DNA of 64,000 nucleotides from Pseudomonas oryzihabitans (lineage in GTDB: Bacteria > Pseudomonadota > Gammaproteobacteria > Pseudomonadales > Pseudomonadaceae), in assembly GCF_006384975.1 (NCBI RefSeq), contig NZ_CP021645.1, forward strand, positions 3,500,001 to 3,564,000, written 5' to 3'. A program made the translations under genes and the position numbers. Each line of letters begins with the position of its first letter. Position 1 is the first letter of the stretch. This document shows, piece by piece, positions 28,696-37,713 of the stretch. The notes below the pieces were generated by a model. The model saw only the letters and a program-made list of their open reading frames with translations. It did no database searches and was not told the origin of the DNA.

Positions 28696-29694
28696 CTAGC
28701 CTAGCGGGAAGACTTCGACCGTTGACAAGGCGTTGGTCGCCGCGAGACGACCAGAGTCGCGGCGCGGACGATCATCGCGGGGGCTCAGGCCGAAGCGCTG
28801 GCGGTAGCAGCGGGAAAAATAGGAGGCGGATTGGAAGCCGCAGGCCAGCGCGACCTCCAGCACACTGGCATCGCCCTGTTGCAGGAGCTGGCGCGCCTTG
28901 TCCAGGCGCAACTGCAGATAGAAGGTCGAGGGCGTCGTATCCAGATAGAGGCGGAACAGCCGCTCCAGTTGGCGCCGGGTCACCTGGATGCCGGCGGCCA
29001 GCTCCAGGGTCCCCAGGGGCGTCTCGGTGTGGCGCTCCATGCGCTCCACCACGCGGATCAGCTTGCGATTGGCGATGCCGTAGCGTTGCGCCACCTGTAG
29101 CCGCTGGTGTTCGCGCGGCGGTCGGATGCGGCCGAGGACGAATTGTTCGGAGACCTGCACCGTCAGGTCGCTGCCGTGGCTGCGACCGATCAGCTCCAGC
29201 AGCAGGTCGAGGCTCGCCGTGCCCCCGGCGCAGGTGATGCGCCCACGGTCGATCTCGAATAGCTCGCCGGTGACTTCCAATTGCGGCCAGGCTTCGCGAA
29301 AGGCCGCAACCGCCTCCCAGTGCAGGGTAACGCGGTAGCCGTCCAGCAGCCCGGCCTTGGCCAGGATCAGGGCACCGGTATCGATGCCGCCCAGGGGATG
29401 GCCATGCCTCGCGACCTGGCGCAACCAGGTGGCGAGGCCGTCGTCGTAATGGGCCAGGGGCTCGAAACCGGCTACTACGAACAGGGTAGTGCCGGGCGCC
29501 AGGGGCTCGAGGCCGCCATCGACGTTGAGCGACATGCCGTTGCTGGCGGTCACGGCGGCGCCCTCGCGACCGAGGATGCGCCAGGCGTAGCTGCCGGGGC
29601 GAAAGCGGTTGGCCACCCGCAGGGGTTCCAGAGTGGAGATGAAGCCCAGCGCGGAAAAACCGGGCAGCAGGAGGAAGGCAAAGGACTGCGACAT
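28696..29694 (-). CDS. cdhR: GlxA-type AraC regulator of carnitine catabolism (CdhR)
   Basis: 332 residues. The N-terminal DJ-1/PfpI-like amidotransferase domain reads MSQSFAFLLLPGFSALGFISTLEPLRVANRF and GGIDTGALILAKAGLLDGYRVTLHWE. The C-terminal AraC DNA-binding domain has two helix-turn-helices (TLGTLELAAGIQVTRRQLERLFR and VLEVALACGFQSASYFSRCYRQRFGLSP). It is divergent from caiX-cdhCAB, the arrangement of CdhR in P. aeruginosa, which activates those genes with carnitine. GbdR is the related alternative, but context favours CdhR. Start at 29694 has GGAG upstream. Confidence 0.87.
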   Translation of the reverse strand: MSQSFAFLLLPGFSALGFISTLEPLRVANRFRPGSYAWRILGREGAAVTASNGMSLNVDGGLEPLAPGTTLFVVAGFEPLAHYDDGLATWLRQVARHGHPLGGIDTGALILAKAGLLDGYRVTLHWEAVAAFREAWPQLEVTGELFEIDRGRITCAGGTASLDLLLELIGRSHGSDLTVQVSEQFVLGRIRPPREHQRLQVAQRYGIANRKLIRVVERMERHTETPLGTLELAAGIQVTRRQLERLFRLYLDTTPSTFYLQLRLDKARQLLQQGDASVLEVALACGFQSASYFSRCYRQRFGLSPRDDRPRRDSGRLAATNALSTVEVFPLG

Positions 29695-29849
29695 GGGTGG
29701 AGCCTCCGCGGTAACGGTGGCTACCGGCAAGCAAGAAGGTCGCCAGGGTGCAAATTCCGGTCGTCGGGCTGCGCATGGTCGCCCAGCGAGGCGCCTAGGG
29801 TAGAAGGCACCGGCAGTCATCCTCAGCAAGCCGCCACCAGGAGTTCGCC
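29695..29849 (+). promoter_or_regulatory. Divergent cdhR / caiX control region
   Basis: 155 bp between the divergent starts of cdhR and caiX. It should contain the CdhR operator and both promoters. No strong -35/-10 pair or obvious dyad is visible by eye, so individual sites are not marked. CaiX has GGAG about 8 nt before its ATG at 29850. Confidence 0.4.
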
Positions 29850-30782
29850 ATGCCTTCCAAGACGCTCTGCTCCACCCTCCTCGCCTGCGGCCTGTTGGCC
29901 GCCGCCCTGGGCAGTGCCCGCGCGGCCGATCCCGCCAGTTGCCAGACCGTGCGCCTGGGTATCGTCGGCTGGACCGACGTGGTCGCCACCAGTGCCCTGG
30001 CCGAGGTCATGCTCGAAGGCCTCGGTTATACGGTCAAGCCGACCACCGCCTCGCAACAGATCATCATGGCGGGCATGGGCAACAGGGACCTGGACGTCTT
30101 CCTCGGCTACTGGCAGCCGACCATGCAGCCAGTGGTGCAGCCCTTCGTCGACAAGGGCCAGGTCAAGGTGCTGACCCCGCCGCTGCTAGCCGATGCCCAG
30201 TCCACCTTCGCGGTGCCCGACTACGTCTATGAAGGCGGCCTGAAGACCTTCGCCGACATCGCCCGCTTCAAGGACAAGCTCGGCGGCAAGATCTACGGCA
30301 TCGAGCCGGGCAGCGGCGCCAATCGCGCCACCGCCGAGATGATCAAGACCAACCGCTTCGGCCTCAAGGACTTCCAGCTGGTGGAGTCCAGCGAGGCGGG
30401 CATGCTCAGCGCCGTACGCCGGGCCGAGAAGCGCAAGGAATGGATCGTCTTCTTCGGCTGGAAACCGCACCCGATGAATCTGCAGATCAAGATGCACTAC
30501 CTCAGCGGCAGCGAGGACGTCTTCGGACCCGACGAAGGCAAGGCGACGGTCTCGGTGGTCACCACCGCGGACTATCCGCAGCGCTGCCCCAATGTCCAGC
30601 AACTGCTCACCAACCTGCACCTGGACAGCGCCGAAGTCAGCGCCGTGATGGCGCCCATCCTGGAGCGCACCGCGCCCAAGGACGCCGCCCGCGCCTGGCT
30701 CAAGGAGCATCCGCAACGCCTCGACGCCTTCCTGCAAGGCGTTACCACCTACGCCGGCCAGCCCGCCGCTCTCAAGCTCTGA
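29850..30782 (+). CDS. caiX: Periplasmic carnitine-binding protein CaiX
   Basis: 310 residues: a signal peptide ([25 protein letters not shown]) and an OpuAC-type quaternary-amine binding domain. Aromatic residues in [24 protein letters not shown] and [11 protein letters not shown] probably form the cage for the trimethylammonium group. It delivers carnitine to an ABC transporter whose membrane parts are not in this window; in P. aeruginosa it uses the choline/betaine CbcVW core. First gene of the cdh operon. Confidence 0.9.
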   Translation: MPSKTLCSTLLACGLLAAALGSARAADPASCQTVRLGIVGWTDVVATSALAEVMLEGLGYTVKPTTASQQIIMAGMGNRDLDVFLGYWQPTMQPVVQPFVDKGQVKVLTPPLLADAQSTFAVPDYVYEGGLKTFADIARFKDKLGGKIYGIEPGSGANRATAEMIKTNRFGLKDFQLVESSEAGMLSAVRRAEKRKEWIVFFGWKPHPMNLQIKMHYLSGSEDVFGPDEGKATVSVVTTADYPQRCPNVQQLLTNLHLDSAEVSAVMAPILERTAPKDAARAWLKEHPQRLDAFLQGVTTYAGQPAALKL

Positions 30783-30799
30783 TCGCCAAGGAAAGACTC

Positions 30800-31687
30800 A
30801 TGAACACCGATGTCATCATTACCTGCGCCCTCACCGGTGCCGGTGATACCGTAGGCCGCAATCCCTACGTTCCCGTTACCCCGGCGCAGATCGCCGAGGC
30901 TGCCCTGGAGGCCGCCCGCGCGGGCGCCACGGTGGTGCACGCCCATGTGCGCGACCCGGCCACCGGCAAGCCGAGTCGCGACGTGGCGCTCTATCGCGAG
31001 GTGGTCGAGCGCATCCGCGAGGCGGACGTCGACATCATCGTCAACCTCACCGCCGGTATGGGCGGCGACCTGGAGATCGGCCCGGGCGAGACGCCCACCG
31101 AATTCGGACCCGGCTCGGATCTGGTCGGCCCGCTGACCCGCCTGCTGCATATCGAGGAGCTGCGCCCGGACATCTGCACCCTGGACTGCGGCACCCTCAA
31201 CTTCGGCGATGGCGACTTCATCTATGTCTCCACCCCCGCGCAACTGCGCGCCGGGGCCAAGCGCATCACCGAGCTGGGGGTGAAGGCCGAGCTGGAGATC
31301 TTCGACACCGGCCATCTCTGGTTCGCCAAGCAGTTGCTCAAGGAAGGCCTGCTGGAAGACCCGCTGTTCCAGATCTGCCTGGGTATTCCCTGGGGTGCAC
31401 CCGCCGACACCACCACCATGAAGGCCATGGTCGACAACCTGCCAGCGGGCGCCTGCTGGGCCGGCTTCGGCATCGGCCGCATGCAGATGCCCATGGCCGC
31501 CCAGGCCATGCTGCTGGGCGGCAACGTACGGGTCGGCCTGGAAGACAACCTCTGGCTGGACCGTGGCGTCCATGCCACCAACGGCAGCCTGGTGGAACGG
31601 GTCATACAGATCATCGAGCGGCTGGGCGGGCGGGCTCTCAGCCCGGCCGAAGGGCGTCAGAAGATGAACCTGGGAGGTGCCCGATGA
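30800..31687 (+). CDS. cdhC: 3-dehydrocarnitine cleavage enzyme (BKACE family) CdhC
   Basis: 295 residues of the beta-keto acid cleavage enzyme family, a zinc TIM barrel. The motifs are [17 protein letters not shown] (His-x-His zinc ligands), LTAGMGGD and the C-terminal [11 protein letters not shown] (Glu ligand). CdhC converts 3-dehydrocarnitine plus acetyl-CoA to betainyl-CoA and acetoacetate. The ATG at 30800 has AAGGAAAG upstream; the open frame before it overlaps caiX out of frame and is not coding. The stop overlaps the cdhA start (ATGA). Confidence 0.92.
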   Translation: MNTDVIITCALTGAGDTVGRNPYVPVTPAQIAEAALEAARAGATVVHAHVRDPATGKPSRDVALYREVVERIREADVDIIVNLTAGMGGDLEIGPGETPTEFGPGSDLVGPLTRLLHIEELRPDICTLDCGTLNFGDGDFIYVSTPAQLRAGAKRITELGVKAELEIFDTGHLWFAKQLLKEGLLEDPLFQICLGIPWGAPADTTTMKAMVDNLPAGACWAGFGIGRMQMPMAAQAMLLGGNVRVGLEDNLWLDRGVHATNGSLVERVIQIIERLGGRALSPAEGRQKMNLGGAR

Positions 31688-32628
31688 GCGCCGTCTTCGC
31701 TGCCCTCGGTACCGGCGTGATCGGTGCCGGCTGGATCGCCCGGGCGCTGGCCCGGGGCCTGGACGTGCGTGCCTGGGATCCGGCGCCCGGTGCCGAGTCC
31801 GCCCTGCGCACCCGCCTGGCCAATGCCTGGCCGGCGCTGGAGGCCCTGGGCCTGGCGCCGGGCGCCAGCCTGGAGCGCCTGACGTTCCATACCGACCTGG
31901 AAGCCGCCGTGGCCAGCGCCGATGTCATCCAGGAAAGCGCGCCCGAGCGCCTGGAGCTCAAGCGCGACCTGCACGCTCGGGTCAGCCGGGCGGCTCGGCC
32001 CGACGCCCTGATCTGCTCCAGCACCTCGGGGTTGCTGCCCAGCGACTTCTATGCCGATGCCGAGCACCCCGAGCGCTGCCTGGTGGGCCATCCGTTCAAT
32101 CCGGTCTACCTGCTGCCGCTGGTGGAGGTGGTGGGCGGGACCCAGACCTCGGCGGCCAATCTGGCGCGCGCCGAAGCCTTCTATCGCGAGTTGGGCATGC
32201 GGCCGCTGCGGGTGCGCAAGGAGGTGCCCGGCTTCATCGCCGATCGCCTGCTCGAAGCCCTGTGGCGCGAGGCGCTGCACCTGGTCAACGACGGCGTCGC
32301 CACCACCGGCGAGATCGACGACGCCATCCGCTATGGCGCCGGCCTGCGCTGGTCGTTCATGGGTACCTTCCTCACCTACACCCTGGCCGGCGGCCCGGCG
32401 GGCATGCGCCACTTCATGCAGCAATTCGGCCCGGCGCTGAAGCTGCCCTGGACCTACCTGGAGGCGCCGGAGTTGACCGACGGCCTGATCGACGCCGTGG
32501 TCGAGGGCACCCAGGCGCAACAGGGCGACCTGGAACTGGCCGCGCTGGAGCGCTATCGCGACGACTGCCTACTGACGGTGCAGGCGGCCATCGCCGAGTG
32601 CAAGACGCGCCACGGCATCCGGGACTAG
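31684..32628 (+). CDS. cdhA: L-carnitine 3-dehydrogenase CdhA
   Basis: 314 residues of the 3-hydroxyacyl-CoA dehydrogenase superfamily. The Rossmann motif [17 protein letters not shown] is followed by [31 protein letters not shown] and [19 protein letters not shown]. It oxidises carnitine to 3-dehydrocarnitine with NAD+, the first step of the pathway. It overlaps cdhC by 4 bp and is followed 9 bp later by cdhB. Length and order match the known pseudomonad operon. Confidence 0.92.
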   Translation: MSAVFAALGTGVIGAGWIARALARGLDVRAWDPAPGAESALRTRLANAWPALEALGLAPGASLERLTFHTDLEAAVASADVIQESAPERLELKRDLHARVSRAARPDALICSSTSGLLPSDFYADAEHPERCLVGHPFNPVYLLPLVEVVGGTQTSAANLARAEAFYRELGMRPLRVRKEVPGFIADRLLEALWREALHLVNDGVATTGEIDDAIRYGAGLRWSFMGTFLTYTLAGGPAGMRHFMQQFGPALKLPWTYLEAPELTDGLIDAVVEGTQAQQGDLELAALERYRDDCLLTVQAAIAECKTRHGIRD

Positions 32629-32637
32629 GAGGACAGC

Positions 32638-33108
32638 ATGCTCATCCACAGCACGGCGGTCGCCCCTGACTGGGTCGACTACAACGGCCATCTGCGCGAT
32701 GCCTATTACCTGCTGATCTTCAGCCACGCCACCGACGCCCTGATGGACGCCATGGGCCTGGACGCCGCTGGCCGCGCCGCCAGCGGGCACTCGTTGTTCA
32801 CCCTGGAGTGCCATCTCAACTTTCTGCACGAGGTGAAGGCGGACGCCCAGCTGGAGGTGTGGGTGAGGTTCCTGGCTCTGGACGCCAAGCGCCTGCACCT
32901 GCACTTCGGGCTGTACCATGCAGGCGAGGCCGAGCTGCTGGCGGCCTCCGAGCAGTTGCTGCTGCATGTCGACCTGGCCGGCCCCAAGTCGGCGCCCTTC
33001 GCGCCGGCGGTACACGACTGGCTGGCGACCCGATTGGCGGCTCAGCACGACGAGCCCTGGCCGGAGCACGTCGGGCGGGTCATCGGCCTGCCACCGGCCC
33101 GGCGATGA
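32638..33108 (+). CDS. cdhB: Betainyl-CoA thioesterase CdhB
   Basis: 156 residues with a single hot-dog (4HBT) domain; the active-site segment is DWVDYNGHLRDAYYLLIF. It hydrolyses betainyl-CoA to glycine betaine and CoA, completing conversion of carnitine to betaine. AGGAGG precedes the ATG at 32638. Its stop overlaps the start of the following lipase-like gene by 4 bp. Confidence 0.88.
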   Translation: MLIHSTAVAPDWVDYNGHLRDAYYLLIFSHATDALMDAMGLDAAGRAASGHSLFTLECHLNFLHEVKADAQLEVWVRFLALDAKRLHLHFGLYHAGEAELLAASEQLLLHVDLAGPKSAPFAPAVHDWLATRLAAQHDEPWPEHVGRVIGLPPARR

Positions 33109-34025
33109 GCCAGCCACCGCTGTCGGCGGACATGGCCGCCTTCGTCGCGGCCAGCCAAGCCTTCGCCGTGGCCGATCCGGCTATCGCCGCCCAACGCCAG
33201 GCCTATGCCCGGCTCTGCACCGCCCTGGCGCCAGCGGACTACCAGGGATTGGCGGTCAGCGACCACCGGGCCGGTGGAGTACCGCTGCGGTTGGTGGCGC
33301 CGCTGGAATCCGCCACCGACCGCCCCGCCCTGCTCTATCTGCACGGCGGCGGCTGGATGCTCGGTGACCTGGACTCCCACGGCTTTCTCGCGGCCCGCCT
33401 GGCGCGACGCCTGGGGCTGGCCGTCTTGTTGGTGGACTATCGCCTGGCGCCGGAGCATCCCTACCCGGCGGCCCGGGAGGACGCTCTGCTAGTCTGGGAT
33501 TGGCTGGTACGCGAAGCCCGCACACTGGGGCTGGACGGGACCCGGCTGGGGGTGGCGGGCGATAGTGCCGGTGGCACTCTGGCCGCTGCCCTGTGCCTGG
33601 CGCTGCGGCAGCAAGGCAAAGCCCAGCCCAGGGTCCAGGCGCTTGTCTATCCGGCCCTGACCGCGCGGATATTGCCCAGCGAAAGACGCCAGGCAGAGGC
33701 GCCCTTGCTGAGCGCCGCCGATTGGCGTGCCTGCCTGGCCGGCTATCTGCCCCGGTCGGAGGATCATGGGGACTGCCTGGCGCTGCCGCTGAACGCGACG
33801 GATCTCGCGGGACTGGCCCCAGCCTTTGTCGCCTTGGCCAGCCGTGATCCCTTGCGCGACCATGGCCATGCCTATGCCGCTGCCCTGCGCGCAGCCGGTA
33901 CGCCTTGCCGGCTCTGGGAGGGGGCGGGCCTGCTGCACGGTGCCCTGAGGGCGAAAGGAGCGCGAGCCGAGGCTTTGCGCCGCGCTCTGGAAGTCTTTTT
34001 GGTGCGGGAATTGGGTTTGCCCTAG
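33105..34025 (+). CDS. Alpha/beta hydrolase of the hormone-sensitive lipase family, last gene of the cdh operon
   Basis: 306 residues with the HSL-type oxyanion motif (LHGGGWMLGD), nucleophile Ser in GDSAGGTLAAAL, Asp in SRDPLRDHG and His in GLLHGAL. It is probably cytosolic. Coupling to cdhB (ATGA overlap) and the matching gene in the P. aeruginosa cdh locus suggest it hydrolyses acylcarnitine or a related ester to feed the pathway. The substrate is inferred from context. Confidence 0.87.
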   Translation: MSQPPLSADMAAFVAASQAFAVADPAIAAQRQAYARLCTALAPADYQGLAVSDHRAGGVPLRLVAPLESATDRPALLYLHGGGWMLGDLDSHGFLAARLARRLGLAVLLVDYRLAPEHPYPAAREDALLVWDWLVREARTLGLDGTRLGVAGDSAGGTLAAALCLALRQQGKAQPRVQALVYPALTARILPSERRQAEAPLLSAADWRACLAGYLPRSEDHGDCLALPLNATDLAGLAPAFVALASRDPLRDHGHAYAAALRAAGTPCRLWEGAGLLHGALRAKGARAEALRRALEVFLVRELGLP

Positions 34026-34044
34026 CCCTTGAGCTCTCGCTCAA

Positions 34045-34245
34045 CCCATCAGAAGACAAAAAAAAACCTCAACCGCTGGAGACGGAAGAGGTTTAAACGC
34101 CCTGATGGGCCTCAGTGTGTAACCGTCGATTGCTACGCTCTGGTGGCGAACAACCTGAAAATGTCGAGGATTGGCGCCATTCTAACGGCGATCCTGCTGC
34201 TTGACCCTGCGGCAGATTGTCCAGGCACTATGTCGTAATAATCCT
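34045..34245 (-). ncRNA. Candidate small RNA (minus strand) with strong terminator
   Basis: The 350-bp gap after the lipase gene has no credible protein. On the minus strand it ends in a textbook intrinsic terminator (34058-34094), and the terminator sits inside a second inverted repeat (CTGATGGG at 34102-34109, CCCATCAG at 34045-34052). A TG-TAGGAT extended -10-like box lies near 34235-34245 on the same strand, which would give a transcript of about 180-190 nt. No known sRNA family is recognised. Promoter and start are guesses; the terminator is the solid part. Confidence 0.35.
34058..34094 (-). terminator. Intrinsic terminator, minus strand
   Basis: On the minus strand the stem AAACCTC / GAGGTTT encloses a 17-nt loop, with a 9-T run directly after it. 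On the plus strand it is a hairpin after the lipase stop without a T-run, so it mainly terminates leftward transcripts. There is no annotated minus-strand gene immediately to its right, which implies a non-coding transcript or readthrough from further away. Confidence 0.7.
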
Positions 34246-34372
34246 ACATTGCCTAGATGGCTGGCGGGACGCTACCTAAAAACGACATCCGGCTATGCGC
34301 CGACGCCAGAGCGGCTTGCTGTCGACGACATCAATGGGAAAATCTGACCATTCAATCCAAGAGGACAGTGCC

Positions 34373-34621
34373 ATGATGATCGCCGACCTGATCGACCAGG
34401 ATGACTTCCGCGACCGCTTGCGGGCGCTGGGTTTCAACGTGACGGCCGAGGCCTCGGCGGATGAAGCCAGTCGCCAAGCGCTGACGGCGCTGACCCCGGA
34501 ACGCGCCAATGTGCTGCGCCAGCTGATACAGGAGTTGCTGTCCGGCAGCGCCGCGCTGCTGCCAGCCGTGCGCCAGGCCATCGACCAGCAGTTGCTGCCG
34601 GCCCTGGCACAGGCGCGCTAG
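34373..34621 (+). CDS. Small cytosolic protein, unknown
   Basis: 82 residues from the ATG at 34373 (or the adjacent ATG at 34376), with GAGG about 8 nt upstream. The sequence is mostly helical and acidic at the N-terminus (MIADLIDQDDFRDRLRALGFNV), with a Leu/Gln-rich end (VRQAIDQQLLPALAQ). No signal peptide or recognised domain. It stands alone between the candidate sRNA and the convergent dehalogenase gene. Confidence 0.62.
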   Translation: MMIADLIDQDDFRDRLRALGFNVTAEASADEASRQALTALTPERANVLRQLIQELLSGSAALLPAVRQAIDQQLLPALAQAR

Positions 34622-34672
34622 GCCTGGTCTGAAGGCCGGTGGAACAATCGCCGAGGGCAAGGCTCCTCGGCC

Positions 34673-35551
34673 TCAGGCGAAGAACGCCAGCGCCTCTTCC
34701 AACACCAGCTCCGGCAACTCCTCTGCCAGGTAATGCCCACCCGGCAAGGCCCGGCCGCTGACCTGGGTGGCTACCTGGCGCCACTCGGCGAGGGGATCGA
34801 AACAGCGGCCCACGGTGCCTTCCGCACCCCAGAGTATTCGAAGCGGCAGTTCCAGGCGGCGACCGGCATCCAGGTCGGCCTGGTCATGGGCCAGGTCGAT
34901 GCCGGCACTGGCGCGATAGTCTTCACAGATGCCACGGGCCGTACCTGGCAGGCTGAGACAGCGCAGGTACTCGGCCAGCACCTCTGGTGGAAAGGGCGCC
35001 AGGCCCGCGCTGCGGGTGCCCATCACTCCTTTCAGATAGCCCTCCGGATCGGCCTCGATCAGCCGTTCCGGCAGCGGTGCCGGCCGGATCAGGAAGAACC
35101 AGTGCCAGTAGGCCCGGGCGAACGTCTCGTTGGTCTGCCGATACATGGCCAGGGTCGGGGCGATGTCCAGCAGCAGCAGCCGCTCCACCGCCTGCGGATG
35201 GTCCAATGCCAGGCGATGGGCGACCCGGGCGCCACGGTCATGGGCCAGCACGGCGAAGCGCTCATGGCCCAGTAGGCGCATCAGCTCGACGTTATCCCGC
35301 GCCAGGGTGCGCTTGCTATAGGCCTGGTCGCCCGCGGCCGGCTTGGCGCTGTCGCCATAGCCACGCAGGTCGGCGGCCACCAGGGTGAAGCGCTCGGCCA
35401 GCCGCGGCGCCACCCGATGCCACATGACGTGGGTCTGGGGATGACCGTGGAGCAGGAGCAGCGCCGGACCGCTGCCGCCGACCCGGCAATTCAACTCGAC
35501 GCCGTCGACGTCCAGCCGGTGCTGGGCGAATCCCGGAAACAGGCCGTCCAT
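34673..35551 (-). CDS. Haloacetate dehalogenase-like alpha/beta hydrolase
   Basis: 292 residues resembling fluoroacetate dehalogenases. Nucleophile Asp and two Arg lie in LAHDRGARVAHRLALDHP, halide-binding His-Trp in YWHWFFLIRP, and catalytic His in PGGHYLAEELP. The oxyanion region is LLHGHPQTHVMW. These features separate it from generic esterases, which have Ser as nucleophile. It would release halide from 2-haloacids such as haloacetate. It lies 1 bp after the dmlA-like gene on the same strand and is surely cotranscribed with it. Confidence 0.84.
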   Translation of the reverse strand: MDGLFPGFAQHRLDVDGVELNCRVGGSGPALLLLHGHPQTHVMWHRVAPRLAERFTLVAADLRGYGDSAKPAAGDQAYSKRTLARDNVELMRLLGHERFAVLAHDRGARVAHRLALDHPQAVERLLLLDIAPTLAMYRQTNETFARAYWHWFFLIRPAPLPERLIEADPEGYLKGVMGTRSAGLAPFPPEVLAEYLRCLSLPGTARGICEDYRASAGIDLAHDQADLDAGRRLELPLRILWGAEGTVGRCFDPLAEWRQVATQVSGRALPGGHYLAEELPELVLEEALAFFA

Positions 35552-35552
35552 C

Positions 35553-36638
35553 TCAGGCCAGGGCCGCGGCGATGGCCCGGCCCAGACTCTCGGTGGTGCC
35601 CTGACCGCCGAGGTCGCGGGTCAGGGGCGCCTGCTCCGGGCCCTGACTCAGCACCGCCTCGATGGCCGCTACTACCGCCGCGCCGGCCTCGGCATGGCCG
35701 AGGTGCTCGAGCATCATGGCCCCGCACCAGATCTGGCCGATGGGATTGGCGATGCCCTTGCCGGCGATATCCGGCGCCGAGCCGTGCACCGGCTCGAACA
35801 GGCTGGGGAAATTGCGCTCCGGGTTGATGTTGGCCGAGGGGGCGATGCCGATGGTGCCGGTACAGGCCGGACCCAGGTCGGAGAGGATGTCGCCGAACAG
35901 GTTGCTGGCCACCACCACGTCGAACCAGTCCGGGTGCAGGACGAAGTTGGCGGTGAGGATGTCGATGTGGAACTTGTCCACCGCCACCTCGGGATAGGCC
36001 TTGGCCATCTCTTCGACGCGCTTGTCCCACCAGGGCATGGTGATGGCGATGCCGTTGGACTTGGTGGCCGAGGTCAGCTTCTGGCGCGGTCGCTGCTGGG
36101 CCAGGTCGAAGGCGAACTTGAGGATGCGGTCGGTGCCGTGGCGGGTCATCACCGTTTCCTGGATCACCACCTCGCGCTCGGTGCCCTCGAACATGATGCC
36201 GCCGACGCTGGAATACTCGCCCTCGGTGTTCTCGCGTACCACATAGAAGTCGATGTCGCCCGGTTTGCGATTGGCCAGGGGCGCCTTGACCCCGGGCATC
36301 AGCCGGCAGGGCCGCAGGTTGACGTACTGGTCGAAGCGACGACGGAATTGCAGCAGAGAGCCCCAGAGGGAGATGTGGTCGGGTACCACGTCCGGCCAGC
36401 CGACCGCGCCGAAGTAGAGGGCGTCGTAGCCCTTGAGCGTCTCGAACCAGTCGTCCGGCAGCATCTTGCCGTGGGCCTGGTAGTAGGCGGCGCTGGCGAA
36501 GTCGAAGTGGTCGAACTGCAAGGCGATGCCGAAGCGGCGGGCGGCGGCTTCCAACACGCGGATACCCTCGGGCATGACTTCCGTGCCGATGCCGTCACCG
36601 GCGATGACCGCGATCTTGTGGGGCTGGGACGCTTGCAT
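35553..36638 (-). CDS. dmlA: Tartrate/D-malate dehydrogenase (DmlA/TtuC family)
   Basis: 361 residues of the isocitrate/isopropylmalate dehydrogenase family. Motifs: IAVIAGDGIGTEVMPEG, QYVNLRPCRLMPGV, VVRENTEGEYSSVGG, ATKSNGIAITMPWWD, VVASNLFGDILSDLGP and FEPVHGSAPDIAGKG. The NTEGEYS substrate loop is typical of tartrate/D-malate enzymes rather than LeuB. It oxidatively decarboxylates D-malate (or tartrate) to pyruvate with NAD+ and a divalent metal. A LysR regulator is divergent, as in the E. coli dmlA-dmlR pair. Confidence 0.9.
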   Translation of the reverse strand: MQASQPHKIAVIAGDGIGTEVMPEGIRVLEAAARRFGIALQFDHFDFASAAYYQAHGKMLPDDWFETLKGYDALYFGAVGWPDVVPDHISLWGSLLQFRRRFDQYVNLRPCRLMPGVKAPLANRKPGDIDFYVVRENTEGEYSSVGGIMFEGTEREVVIQETVMTRHGTDRILKFAFDLAQQRPRQKLTSATKSNGIAITMPWWDKRVEEMAKAYPEVAVDKFHIDILTANFVLHPDWFDVVVASNLFGDILSDLGPACTGTIGIAPSANINPERNFPSLFEPVHGSAPDIAGKGIANPIGQIWCGAMMLEHLGHAEAGAAVVAAIEAVLSQGPEQAPLTRDLGGQGTTESLGRAIAAALA

Positions 36639-36743
36639 GGGGATTCTCCGGCAGTTCGAGTGAGAGGACTCCAGTGTAGTCTCGCGCTGGAGGCGTACAA
36701 TCCCGCCCCAGGGAAAGCCATTGTTAACCTGGAATCAAGAATC

Positions 36744-37640
36744 TTGTCTGCCGACGATCTCGCCTTCTTCGTCCGCCTGGCTGGTCATCCCAGTCTGACC
36801 GCCGCTGCCCGCGAACTGGGGCTGTCCCTGGCGGCGGTGAGCAAGAGACTCACCGCCTTGGAGCGCCGCCTGGGTGTGCAACTGATCCGCCGTACCACGC
36901 GGCGGCTGGACCTGACGCCGGAAGGCCTGCGCTATCTGGAAGGTGCCCGGCCGCTGCTGCGTCAGCTGGAGGATCTGGAGGCCGAGGTCGGCCGCCCCGA
37001 TGCGCCCCTCAGCGGGACGCTCAATCTCAACGCCACCTTCGGATTCGGCCGACGGCACCTGGCGCCGCTGCTGTCGGATTTCGCGGCGCGCCATCCGCAG
37101 CTGGAACTCAATCTGCACCTCTCCAGCCATCCGGTGAATCTGTTGGAAGGCCCGTTCGACCTGGATATCCGCGTTGGCGAGCCGCCGGATGCCCGGGTCA
37201 TCGCCCATCGCCTGCTCGACAATCGCCGCCTGCTCTGCGCCGCCCCAGCCTACCTGGCCCGCGCCGGGATGCCGGCAAGCGTGGCGGACCTGGCGCGGCA
37301 CAACTGCCTGGTCTTGCGCCAGGACGCCGGTGACTACGCCGTCTGGCGCTTCACCAAGGCCGGCCAGCACTTCGCCCAGAAGGTGCGCGGCAGCCTGAGC
37401 AGCAACGACGGCGAGGTGATGGTGCGCCTGGCGCTGGATGGCCATGGCCTGATCCTGAGATCGGAATGGGACGTGGCCGAGTTGATCGCCAGCGGCGCCC
37501 TGGTGCCAGTACTGACCGATCATGAAGCCCCGGCGGCGGCCATCTATGCGGTCCATCGCCAGCAGCGCCACGTACCGCGGCGGATTTCCGAGCTGATCCG
37601 CCATCTGGCGCGGGAACTGCCCGCCCGGCTGGGGCGCTAG
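36744..37640 (+). CDS. LysR-family regulator, DmlR-like
   Basis: About 298 residues: an N-terminal winged helix (LTAAARELGLSLAAVSKRLTALERRLGVQLI) and a LysR substrate-binding domain. It is divergent from the dmlA-dehalogenase operon, so it probably activates that operon in response to D-malate or a related acid. The start is uncertain. The first usual start codon in frame is TTG at 36744 (MSADDLAFFVRLA), but an ATT at 36720 would give a few more residues that also look native. Confidence 0.85.
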   Translation: MSADDLAFFVRLAGHPSLTAAARELGLSLAAVSKRLTALERRLGVQLIRRTTRRLDLTPEGLRYLEGARPLLRQLEDLEAEVGRPDAPLSGTLNLNATFGFGRRHLAPLLSDFAARHPQLELNLHLSSHPVNLLEGPFDLDIRVGEPPDARVIAHRLLDNRRLLCAAPAYLARAGMPASVADLARHNCLVLRQDAGDYAVWRFTKAGQHFAQKVRGSLSSNDGEVMVRLALDGHGLILRSEWDVAELIASGALVPVLTDHEAPAAAIYAVHRQQRHVPRRISELIRHLARELPARLGR

Positions 37641-37642
37641 CC

Positions 37643-37662
37643 TGCACGAATCTTCCAGACCG
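37643..37662 (+). promoter_or_regulatory. Putative AraC operator, copy 1
   Basis: A 20-bp sequence, TGCACGAATCTTCCAGACCG, 51 bp before the AraC-family gene. An identical sequence except for one base lies at 38530-38549, before the LysE-type exporter gene. Same orientation at both promoters suggests a direct-repeat AraC-type binding site. Confidence 0.55.
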
Positions 37663-37713
37663 ACATCAGGTCAGTAACTAGACTGAAAGGCCCGAAAGCC
37701 CCCTTCTCTCGCC

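Noticed and set aside
34029..34238. Short plus-strand open frame after the lipase gene
   Set aside because: It runs through the terminator hairpin, has no ribosome site, and its composition is not protein-like.
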